Notes under the pieces: model-generated
Seen by the model: only the letters and a program-made list of their open reading frames with translations
The model's database searches: none
What the model was told of the DNA's origin: nothing
Assembly: GCA_045605025.1 (NCBI GenBank)
Contig: JAZUPE010000048.1
Span: forward strand, 1 to 6,800
Length of the DNA: 6,800 nt
Source of the DNA: SIG598 sp045605025
GTDB lineage: Bacteria > Bacillota > Clostridia > Oscillospirales > Acutalibacteraceae
Reading direction: 5' to 3'
Program-made: the position numbers and the translations under genes
Shown here: piece after piece, positions 1 to 5,595 of the stretch
How positions within the stretch are numbered: position 1 is the first letter of the stretch
Layout of the letters: each line of letters starts with the position of its first letter

Positions 1-243
1 GTACGAGAGGACCGGGATGGACGCACCGCTGGTGCACCAGTTGTCACGCCAGTGGCACAGCTGGGCAGCTAAGTGCGGATCGGATAAACGCTGAAAGCAT
101 CTAAGCGTGAAGCCGGCTCCAAGATAAGATTTCCCATAGCATAAGCTAGTAAGACCCCTTATAGACTATGAGGTTGATAGGCTGCAGGTGTAAGCGTGGT
201 GACACGTTCAGCTTGGCAGTACTAATAGGTCGAGGGCTTGACC
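1..243 (+). rRNA. 23S ribosomal RNA, 3' end (partial)
   Basis: This is the last ~243 nt of a 23S rRNA gene. It opens inside the universally conserved sarcin-ricin loop (GTACGAGAGGACC at 1-13, lacking only the first A of the motif), the site where elongation factors contact the large subunit. It continues through conserved domain VI blocks such as GCTGAAAGCATCTAAG (90-105) and GCAGTACTAATAGGTCGAGG (214-233). The mature end is placed at about 243 because the terminal CTTGACC (237-243) is the part that normally pairs with the 5' end of 23S. The distance from the loop to the end fits the usual length of this region. The 5' part of the gene lies outside the window. The exact 3' end may be off by a few bases. 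Confidence 0.97.
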
Positions 244-277
244 TTGTTGTTTCGCTTATCGCATCAATTGCTGTTCG

Positions 278-296
278 GTTTTCAGGGCACTGAAAC
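278..296 (+). other. small hairpin in the rRNA trailer
   Basis: TTTCAG (280-285) and CTGAAA (290-295) pair over a GGCA loop, with a possible extra G-C pair past a bulged T. It lies between the 23S end and the terminator. It could be a processing or spacer stem. No known family is recognised. Confidence 0.4.
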
Positions 297-327
297 AAAA
301 GCGTTCGCCAAGTGCGGACGCTTTTTT
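297..327 (+). terminator. intrinsic terminator of the rRNA operon
   Basis: A 12-bp stem (297-308 with 314-325, one G-T wobble) closes a 5-nt CAAGT loop. Its 3' arm runs into six T (322-327). It sits about 54 nt after the 23S end, so it most likely ends the rRNA transcript with no 5S gene before it. Confidence 0.9.
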
Positions 328-329
328 AT

Positions 330-357
330 TTGCATATATGAAAAGGTATGATATAAT
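330..357 (+). promoter_or_regulatory. promoter of the serine hydrolase gene
   Basis: A perfect -10 TATAAT lies at 352-357, with TTGCAT (330-335) at a 16-bp spacing as a fair -35. It starts directly after the rRNA terminator, so the downstream gene has its own promoter. Transcription would begin near 364, upstream of the GTG at 383 but downstream of the ATG at 338. That rules out the longer reading frame as the product of this promoter. Confidence 0.65.
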
Positions 358-370
358 AAACAGGATAGGC

Positions 371-378
371 GGAGGTGA
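371..378 (+). promoter_or_regulatory. ribosome binding site fixing a GTG start
   Basis: GGAGGTGA lies just upstream of GTG at 383, a near-perfect anti-16S match at ordinary spacing. The in-frame ATG at 338 has no such site. This decides the start of the hydrolase. Confidence 0.8.
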
Positions 379-382
379 AAGA

Positions 383-1882
383 GTGAAGGATAAAAAGACT
401 TTACTTATAGCGGCGGCAATAGTGCTGATGCTCGTGCTGAATCTGGCTGCTACAATAATAATAGTCGCGAATAAATCGCCAGGTGTGAACAATCTGCAGG
501 ATGATGAAAACGTGCTTCATCAACAGGATACTTCTGTATCACCGTCAACAGCTGCTCCAATAACCACTGATTGGAAAGGATGGCAGCATGCGGCAGTAGT
601 GGGCAGACCGGTACAGCTCTGCTCTGACGCGCAGCTGTCAAGCCCCGCCGGAGTTCAGCTTGCAAAGGACGCGGCAGTTGTCATTTGCGAAAAACAGGGT
701 GACAGCTGTTTGATCCGCAGCGAATCAAAGCTTGGCTGGGTGCCTGAGAGTGCGCTGAGCACCAGCGGTGATCCGGTGATATATACTGATGCGGCACAAA
801 TTACTGAACCGGATGATATTTCTGAAACCGCTGTAGGTGAGCAGCTGGACAAAATCGCAGAGAATCACCGATGTGTTGGCGTGCAGATAGCTATCATCAA
901 CAGCGGCAGGATTACTCATCACTATGAATATGGCTATCAGGATAAGAGTGCAGAAATTCCCGTCTCGATTGATACGAAAATTCGCGTCGCTTCGATATCG
1001 AAGGTCATCGTTGGCATGGGAGTGATGTCGATGCGTGATATGGGCGTTATCAGTATTGATGAGGATGTCAGCAAATACTGGGGTTCGGAAATCAAAAACC
1101 CTGAGTTTCCCGATGATCCGATTACGTTCAAAAATATATTCACCCACACTTCGTCGCTGACGGATTTTGGATATAAGAAACGGGCTACATCTGCGCTTGT
1201 TGAAAATCTTAGCAAGAAATCTTCTTATATGAAAATCAAGCCGGGTGACATCAAGGCCTATGATTACAACAACTCAGCCATGTGTGCCGCGGGAGCGATT
1301 GCCGGTCGTGCCGGAAACATAAACTTTGACCAGTACATAAGGGAATATTTTTTTGCGCCGCTTGGCATCGACGCTTCCTTCCATGCAAACAACATCCGTA
1401 ACACTGATAAGATCTCAGTAGTCTACAACAATGGTGTGCCGACCATAAGAGTTCAGAATTTTCTTGACTTTGCTTTCTATGGCGGACCGGCGGATGACTA
1501 TTCCTTCTACTCAGGCGGAATGCTTATCAGCGCCTGCGATTATGCAAAGCTGGTCTGCATACTGCTCAACGACGGTGAGTATGACCAGATGTATTACCTC
1601 ACGCAGCAGTCTATCGACCAGATGCTCACTGCATATTATCAGCTCGAGGATTATGACCAGTGTCTGGTGCTGAGGCATCGGGACGACATGTTCGCCGATC
1701 GCAGCCTGTATTATCATAACGGAAACATGGCAGGCGTGTATTCAATGATATGTCTCGATCCGGAAACGGGAGACGGAATGGTCATCATTTCCAACGGCTC
1801 AAAGGAACCGAAGTTGGAGAATGGTGTCTACAGTGTATGCGGCGAACTCGCTGAAGCGGCGGTTCAGCTGTGGGGCGAATGA
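383..1882 (+). CDS. membrane-anchored SH3-like / serine beta-lactamase-family hydrolase
   Basis: A 499-aa protein from the GTG at 383. Residues 1-5 are Lys-rich, followed by a single hydrophobic helix (about 6-29), so the rest should lie outside the cell. After a Ser/Thr/Pro-rich linker, residues ~75-125 resemble a bacterial SH3 fold (ending in GWVPESAL), a cell-wall-binding type. Residues ~155-495 are a beta-lactamase-family (class C / D-peptidase-like) domain with all three active-site motifs: S204-I-S-K207 (nucleophile Ser and Lys), Y295-N-N297 (Y-x-N), and H445-N-G447 (the KTG-equivalent, HxG type). Catalysis is therefore likely intact. The substrate is not known; the family includes D-Ala-D-Ala peptidases, esterases and drug-binding relatives. 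True resistance activity should not be assumed, because stand-alone beta-lactamases rarely carry SH3 domains. The gene has its own promoter and a following inverted repeat, so it appears monocistronic. Ile ATA codons are frequent, unlike the distal genes of the window. Confidence 0.85.
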   Translation: MKDKKTLLIAAAIVLMLVLNLAATIIIVANKSPGVNNLQDDENVLHQQDTSVSPSTAAPITTDWKGWQHAAVVGRPVQLCSDAQLSSPAGVQLAKDAAVVICEKQGDSCLIRSESKLGWVPESALSTSGDPVIYTDAAQITEPDDISETAVGEQLDKIAENHRCVGVQIAIINSGRITHHYEYGYQDKSAEIPVSIDTKIRVASISKVIVGMGVMSMRDMGVISIDEDVSKYWGSEIKNPEFPDDPITFKNIFTHTSSLTDFGYKKRATSALVENLSKKSSYMKIKPGDIKAYDYNNSAMCAAGAIAGRAGNINFDQYIREYFFAPLGIDASFHANNIRNTDKISVVYNNGVPTIRVQNFLDFAFYGGPADDYSFYSGGMLISACDYAKLVCILLNDGEYDQMYYLTQQSIDQMLTAYYQLEDYDQCLVLRHRDDMFADRSLYYHNGNMAGVYSMICLDPETGDGMVIISNGSKEPKLENGVYSVCGELAEAAVQLWGE

Positions 1883-1890
1883 CAGATTAA

Positions 1891-1924
1891 CAGCCGGATC
1901 ACGATTTTGCTTGTGATCCGGCTG
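1891..1924 (+). terminator. perfect inverted repeat, probable terminator
   Basis: CAGCCGGATCAC (1891-1902) and GTGATCCGGCTG (1913-1924) form a perfect 12-bp stem over a 10-nt loop, nine bases after the hydrolase stop codon. The downstream sequence is T-rich but broken (AAATTATGTTGTTAT), so termination may be incomplete. The position argues for a terminator rather than an operator. Confidence 0.65.
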
Positions 1925-1960
1925 AAATTATGTTGTTATGTGCGCGCAAGAATCTCTTGC

Positions 1961-1989
1961 TTGCATTTGCGCAGGTTTTCGGATACCAT
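1961..1989 (+). promoter_or_regulatory. possible promoter of the XRE regulator
   Basis: TTGCAT (1961-1966) and TACCAT (1984-1989) are 17 bp apart and lie upstream of the regulator's ribosome binding site. The match to consensus is modest. A promoter is expected here because an inverted repeat precedes the gene. Confidence 0.35.
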
Positions 1990-2005
1990 ATCGCCATAAA
2001 ACATC

Positions 2006-2013
2006 GGAAAGGA
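2006..2013 (+). promoter_or_regulatory. ribosome binding site of the XRE regulator
   Basis: GGAAAGGA ends 9 nt before the ATG at 2023. It favours that start over the in-frame ATG at 1930, which lies almost on the upstream inverted repeat and would add 31 residues with no family similarity. Confidence 0.7.
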
Positions 2014-2022
2014 CGAATCAGC

Positions 2023-2460
2023 ATGAGTCTTGGAAACAAAATCAACCATTGTCGCCAGCAGTCGGGAATGACACAGGAGCAGCTGGCGGAACAGATGAAC
2101 GTTACCAGGCAGACTGTTTCCAATTGGGAACGCGGCATCAATGAGCCTGACTTTGACAGTCTGTGCCGTCTTGCCGGAGTGTTTGGCATAACTCTCAACG
2201 ACTTTGCCGACGCCGCGGAGTACGCAGACGGTGATGACGACGAGACAGGCGCGGAGGACACCGGCAAATCTATGGGCTTCACTCAGGCGGCAGCGGGTAT
2301 ACTTGATGGTGCCGCACTGTTTCTGGGCGTGCTGATCTTTTTTCTGGGCGGATTTCTGATCGGCGGGTGGAAAGGCTGGCTGGGATCCTTCATAGCCGGT
2401 GGATGCCTGTTCCTTGCAATCAGTAGCGCTTTTCATGCAATTGCGGCAATGCGCAGATGA
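2023..2460 (+). CDS. XRE-family regulator with C-terminal membrane helices
   Basis: A 145-aa protein. Residues ~4-60 are a Cro/C1-type helix-turn-helix: the first helix carries NKINHCRQQ, then MTQEQLAEQMNV (16-27), then the recognition helix TRQTVSNWERG (28-38), with the familiar EPDFDSLCRLA third part. A short acidic linker (67-79, rich in Asp/Glu) leads to two hydrophobic stretches at ~92-114 and ~119-140 with a Gly/Trp turn between them, predicted as membrane helices. The DNA-binding head would face the cytoplasm. This is a common architecture in Firmicutes, where the helices are thought to tether or sense at the membrane; neither target nor signal can be read here. It could act on its own promoter or on the hydrolase gene upstream, but no operator repeat was identified. 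It ends 106 bases before the convergent phosphorylase stop. Confidence 0.9.
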   Translation: MSLGNKINHCRQQSGMTQEQLAEQMNVTRQTVSNWERGINEPDFDSLCRLAGVFGITLNDFADAAEYADGDDDETGAEDTGKSMGFTQAAAGILDGAALFLGVLIFFLGGFLIGGWKGWLGSFIAGGCLFLAISSAFHAIAAMRR

Positions 2461-2515
2461 TATGAAGATTTATCACTACAAGCGAAATATGAAAACTCAT
2501 GAATAAGCAAGAAAA

Positions 2516-2544
2516 CGAGCCGCAGGCGTTGTGCCTGCGGCTCG
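2516..2544 (-). terminator. terminator of the phosphorylase gene, possibly bidirectional
   Basis: CGAGCCGCAGGC (2516-2527) and GCCTGCGGCTCG (2533-2544) form a perfect 12-bp GC-rich stem over a 5-nt loop. On the minus strand it is followed by TTTTCTTGCTT, a good U-tract, 22 nt after the phosphorylase stop. On the plus strand the following sequence (CGTTGTATTTA) is weaker, but the hairpin may also end the regulator transcript. Confidence 0.88.
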
Positions 2545-2566
2545 CGTTGTATTTATGCGGTGTTAA

Positions 2567-4990
2567 TTACAGCTCAACCTCGACAAGGCAGGTGGGCTCG
2601 CTGCAGATGGGCAGCAGGTTGCCTTCGATGGCTTCACCGTTGACCTTGACCTTGGCTTCCTTGCCGCCGTTGTTGGTCACGCGGATCTCATACTGGCAGC
2701 CGCGATACTTACGGCGGACAGTGTAGCTCTTGAGATCGGAGGGAATGCAGGGATTGACGCGCAGACCGTCAAAGTCGGGCTGAATACCCAGAATGTACTG
2801 GCTGATGTTGACGAAGGTCCATGCAGCGGTACCGGTCAGCCAGCTGTTCTTTGCCTCACCGGGCAGGGCGGCGTCACGACCGGCTACAGTCTGGCTGTAG
2901 ACATAGGGCTCGGTCTTGTGGATGTCGCTCTTGCGCTCCAGATAGGCGGGGCAGATGCGCTTGTAGTAATCAAAGGCGTTGTCGCCGCGGCCGATAACGG
3001 TTTCAGCGATGGACACCCAGGGATTGTTGTGGCAGAATACGGAGCCGTTCTCCTTGTATCCGGGAGGATAGCTGGTGATTTCTCCCAGTTCAACGTGATA
3101 GACACTGTAACGGGGAGCGATCAGCTCGATACCGAACTCAAAGGCCAGCTTGTCGCGGACGGAATCCAGAGCCTTTTCGACCAGACCGCTGTCCTTGCCG
3201 ACACCGGCGAGGGAGCAGAAGCCCTGGGGCTCGATGTAGATCTTACCTTCCTCGCACTCGTCGGAACCGATCTTCTTGCCGAAGGCATCATAGGCGCGCA
3301 GGAACCATTCGCCGTCCCAGCCGTGCTCGATGATGGCCTGCTCCATTTCCTTGGCGGCCTGACGGATACGGGCACCCTCCTCGGGATCGCCGTAGCGCTC
3401 GCACAGCTCAGCATACTCGGGAGCATACTTGACGAACATACCGCCGATGAAGACGGATTCGGCAATGCCGCTCTCGAAGTTGGCGCAGGTCTGGAAGCTC
3501 TCGCCGGGCTCCTCAGAGAAGCAGTTCAGGTTCAGACAGTCGTTCCAGTCGGCGCGACCGATGAGGGGCAGACCGTGAGGTCCGCGGTTCTCGATGGTGA
3601 AGTTGACGGAGCGGCGCAGGTGCTCCATGAGGGGAACTTCGCTGCCCTCGACATTGTCAAAGGGTACGGGAGCCTCAAGGATGGAGCTGTCGCCGGTCTC
3701 GCGGATATAAGCGGCGGTGCAGGCGACCAGCCACAGGGGATCGTCGTTGAAGCCGGAGCCGATCTCGTCGTTGCCGCGCTTGGTCAGGGGCTGATACTGA
3801 TGATAGGTGGCACCGCTTTCCCACTGGATGGAAGCGATGTCGATGATGCGCTCGCGTGCGGAGGAGGGGATCAGGTGGACAAAGCCCAGCAGATCCTGGC
3901 AGCTGTCACGGAAGCCCATGCCGCGGCCCATGCCGCTCTCGTAGTAGCTGGCGCTGCGGCTCATGCAGAAGGTGACCATGCACTGATACTGGTTCCAGAT
4001 GTTGACCATGCGGTTCATCTCTGCCATGTCGCTCTCCACGGTGTAGATGTCCAGCAGCTCGTCCCAGTGGGCGCGCAGCTTGGCCATCTCGGTGTCAAAG
4101 GCGGCGTTGTCGGCGTACTTGGCGATAACGCGCTCGGCATCGGTCTTGGCGATGACGCCGGGGGCGACGAACTTGGCGTCGCGGGGGTTCTTACCATAAC
4201 CGAGGATAAAGACCATCTCGCGGCTCTCGCCGGGCTGGAGGGTCATGTCAATGCGGTGGCAGGCAATGGGGAACCAGCCTCTGGCAAGGGTGTTGCCGCT
4301 CTCGTTGTGGGCAACCTTGAGAGGAGTGCTCCAGGTGTTCATGCGGCCGAGGAAAGTGTCGCGGTCGGTGTCGTAGCCGTCGGTCTTGGTGTTGACGGCG
4401 AAGTATGCGTAATGATCGCGGCGCTCGCGGTACTCGGTCTTGTGATAGATAACGCTGTCGCCGATTTCCATCTCAGCGATGTTCAGGTTACGCTGGAAGT
4501 TGGAGTTGTCGTCAACGGCGTTCCACAGGCACCATTCAACCGCGCCGTACAGGCTCAGTTCCTTGACCTCGGCGGAATCGTTGGTGACGCTGATCTTCCA
4601 CAGCTCGCAGTTTTCGCCCATGGGAACGGTGCGGGTGTCAACAGCAGACAGACCGTCCTTTTTGCCTTCGAAAACGGTGTAGCCCATACCGTGGCGGCAC
4701 TTGTACTCGTCCAGCATGGTCTTGCAGGGCAGATAGGAGGGGCTCCAGGCGTTCTTGCCCTTTTCCTTGATGTAGACAAAACGTCCACCTACATCTCCGC
4801 CGGGCTGATTGTAGCGATAGCGGATGATTCTCTGCAGCTTGGCGTCGCGGTAGAAGGTATAGCCGCCGCCGGTGTTGGAGATGATGCCGAAGAAGTCTTC
4901 GCTGCCCAGATAGTTGATCCAGGGGAGCGGAGTGAACGGCGTAGTGATGACATACTCTCTCGCCGCATCGTCAAAATGACCGTATTGCAT
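2567..4990 (-). CDS. cellobiose phosphorylase (glycoside hydrolase family 94)
   Basis: A complete 807-aa cytoplasmic enzyme with no signal peptide. It converts cellobiose and phosphate reversibly into alpha-glucose 1-phosphate and glucose, saving one ATP compared with hydrolysis. Its length matches clostridial cellobiose phosphorylases (about 811 aa), and it resembles them from the first residues (FDDAAREYVITTP, 6-18) to the end. The N-terminal beta-sandwich spans ~1-290, a helical linker follows, and the (alpha/alpha)6 barrel starts near 325 (MNRMVNIWNQYQCMV). IGRADWNDCLNLNC (477-490) carries the catalytic acid, D484 by alignment with the Cellulomonas enzyme. H654, Q700 and T719-G720 fall where phosphate ligands are expected (residue numbers recalled, not checked). 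Family members acting on chitobiose or laminaribiose are alternatives, but the overall likeness is to cellobiose enzymes. It is alone on its strand, with its own promoter and terminator; no transporter or glucanase is adjacent. Codon use is strongly biased, consistent with high expression. Confidence 0.95.
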   Translation of the reverse strand: MQYGHFDDAAREYVITTPFTPLPWINYLGSEDFFGIISNTGGGYTFYRDAKLQRIIRYRYNQPGGDVGGRFVYIKEKGKNAWSPSYLPCKTMLDEYKCRHGMGYTVFEGKKDGLSAVDTRTVPMGENCELWKISVTNDSAEVKELSLYGAVEWCLWNAVDDNSNFQRNLNIAEMEIGDSVIYHKTEYRERRDHYAYFAVNTKTDGYDTDRDTFLGRMNTWSTPLKVAHNESGNTLARGWFPIACHRIDMTLQPGESREMVFILGYGKNPRDAKFVAPGVIAKTDAERVIAKYADNAAFDTEMAKLRAHWDELLDIYTVESDMAEMNRMVNIWNQYQCMVTFCMSRSASYYESGMGRGMGFRDSCQDLLGFVHLIPSSARERIIDIASIQWESGATYHQYQPLTKRGNDEIGSGFNDDPLWLVACTAAYIRETGDSSILEAPVPFDNVEGSEVPLMEHLRRSVNFTIENRGPHGLPLIGRADWNDCLNLNCFSEEPGESFQTCANFESGIAESVFIGGMFVKYAPEYAELCERYGDPEEGARIRQAAKEMEQAIIEHGWDGEWFLRAYDAFGKKIGSDECEEGKIYIEPQGFCSLAGVGKDSGLVEKALDSVRDKLAFEFGIELIAPRYSVYHVELGEITSYPPGYKENGSVFCHNNPWVSIAETVIGRGDNAFDYYKRICPAYLERKSDIHKTEPYVYSQTVAGRDAALPGEAKNSWLTGTAAWTFVNISQYILGIQPDFDGLRVNPCIPSDLKSYTVRRKYRGCQYEIRVTNNGGKEAKVKVNGEAIEGNLLPICSEPTCLVEVEL

Positions 4991-4996
4991 AATTTA

Positions 4997-5002
4997 CACC
5001 TC
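4997..5002 (-). promoter_or_regulatory. ribosome binding site of the phosphorylase
   Basis: On the minus strand GAGGTG lies 6 nt before the ATG whose first base is 4990. Together with the family-like N-terminus it fixes the start. Confidence 0.85.
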
Positions 5003-5119
5003 ATTCTTATTGAGTCAGCCCGTGCCCGGAAGGCTGCGCTGCCCTGAGTTGTGATATTGATGCAGAGACGGAAATAATCGCTGTGTTTTCGCAAGATTAT
5101 ACCGCTCTTTGTCATTTTC

Positions 5120-5148
5120 ATTTTATAATTGCAGACATCTTTTGTCAA
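5120..5148 (-). promoter_or_regulatory. promoter of the cellobiose phosphorylase
   Basis: On the minus strand a perfect -35 TTGACA (5148-5143) and a -10 TAAAAT (5125-5120, five of six matches) are spaced by exactly 17 bp. Transcription would start near 5113, giving a leader of about 123 nt before the ATG. A further TATAAT on the same strand (5100-5095) lacks a good -35. Confidence 0.8.
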
Positions 5149-5340
5149 GAGAATTTCCCTGTATAACGGGCTTTCTGCGGGTTTTATAACAAAATTTCAG
5201 CAATGCAATTAATTAATCGGCGAACCTCCGAAATGTCGTTATAACGGGCAGTTTCGGCGAAATTTCCGTCCGGTGAAACACCGTGAAAATCCCGCTGTGA
5301 AATGCTGTTGTATGTCTGGCGAAATATCTGCGATAATTTG
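5149..5340. other. AT-rich intergenic region with short repeats, no gene seen
   Basis: This is the upstream part of the ~600-bp gap between the divergent phosphorylase and mscL genes. No reading frame here has a ribosome binding site. Visible elements are a 10-bp direct repeat TATAACGGGC (5162-5171 and 5240-5249), a palindrome ATTAATTAAT (5208-5217), and a small hairpin CGGTG-AAA-CACCG (5271-5283). Any of these could be regulatory for the phosphorylase; none matches an operator I can name. Confidence 0.5.
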
Positions 5341-5455
5341 CGGTTGATTGTTTAACTTTTGCTCCGGAGATAATATTATGCCGGAGCCGGAGGTTCCTCG
5401 AGAGCAGTGCCGGGCTGCCCTTATCTGCAAAGCATCGCCGGGTTTTTTATTTTTC
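5341..5455 (+). ncRNA. candidate small RNA or orphan leader (speculative)
   Basis: A hairpin-rich stretch ends in a T-tract on the plus strand and has no protein gene after it before the next promoter. It holds a perfect 7-bp stem GCTCCGG/CCGGAGC (5361-5367 with 5381-5387) and a terminator-like fold ahead of TTTTTTATTTTT (5443-5454). Possible promoters are TTGTAT-18 bp-GATAAT (5308-5337) or TTTAAC-17 bp-TATTAT (5351-5379); neither is strong, and the second would place the 7-bp stem mostly outside the RNA. It does not match the consensus of riboswitch classes, SRP RNA, tmRNA or 5S rRNA as I recall them. It could also be a remnant or the end of an unseen transcript. Confidence 0.35.
5410..5454 (+). 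terminator. terminator-like fold upstream of mscL
   Basis: The arms CCGGGCTGC (5410-5418) and GCATCGCCGG (5432-5441) can pair with one bulged G and a two-base bulge, directly before GTTTTTTATTTTT. The T-tract is clear; the stem is imperfect. It lies upstream of the mscL promoter, so it does not end any recognised gene. Confidence 0.5.
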
Positions 5456-5501
5456 CTCACCAAACTCTGCGTATCAGGACACTAAAATACATAAAAAGGG
5501 T

Positions 5502-5529
5502 TTGAAAACCGCGGTTCATGTGATATAAT
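5502..5529 (+). promoter_or_regulatory. mscL promoter with palindrome in the spacer
   Basis: TTGAAA (5502-5507) and a perfect TATAAT (5524-5529) are 16 bp apart, and TGA directly before the -10 makes it an extended -10 (TGnTATAAT). The spacer holds a perfect 10-bp palindrome AACCGCGGTT (5507-5516), a possible operator. Transcription would start near 5536, about 60 nt before the ATG. Confidence 0.75.
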
Positions 5530-5550
5530 AACAAACAATATAATGGAAGC

Positions 5551-5567
5551 AATCCGCCTGCCGGATT
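5551..5567 (+). promoter_or_regulatory. hairpin in the mscL leader
   Basis: AATCCG (5551-5556) and CGGATT (5562-5567) form a 6-bp stem over CCTGC, ending about 10 nt before the purine-rich ribosome binding site. It may protect the 5' end or tune translation. No known element is matched. Confidence 0.4.
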
Positions 5568-5577
5568 GAGAAAATTG

Positions 5578-5585
5578 AAAGGGAG
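5578..5585 (+). promoter_or_regulatory. ribosome binding site of mscL
   Basis: AAAGGGAG ends 10 nt before ATG 5596. It supports that start over the in-frame TTG at 5566, which would add ten residues not found in the family. Confidence 0.7.
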
Positions 5586-5595
5586 ATCCGAAATC

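Noticed and set aside
338..382. N-terminal extension of the hydrolase from the ATG at 338
   Set aside because: The -10 box (352-357) lies inside it and there is no ribosome binding site; GTG 383 has a near-perfect one.
1930..2022. N-terminal extension of the XRE regulator from the ATG at 1930
   Set aside because: It begins six bases after the inverted repeat, adds residues unlike the family, and the GGAAAGGA site serves the ATG at 2023.
2499..2726. 75-aa plus-strand reading frame
   Set aside because: It runs through the phosphorylase terminator hairpin and the 3' end of that gene on the other strand; no ribosome binding site or family likeness.
5302..5355. 17-codon plus-strand frame from the ATG at 5302
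   Set aside because: No ribosome binding site, and it overlaps a possible promoter; too short to support.
5361..5454. Known riboswitch or housekeeping RNA (fluoride, ZTP, TPP, SAM, T-box, SRP RNA)
   Set aside because: Short fragments looked similar, but the conserved core bases of each class, as far as I recall them, are absent.
5239..5463. 74-aa minus-strand reading frame in the intergenic region
   Set aside because: Non-ATG start with no convincing ribosome binding site, and it reads through the T-tract and hairpins; the translation resembles nothing recognised.
5566..5595. Upstream TTG start for mscL
   Set aside because: It would begin inside the leader hairpin and include the ribosome binding site; family alignment begins at ATG 5596.
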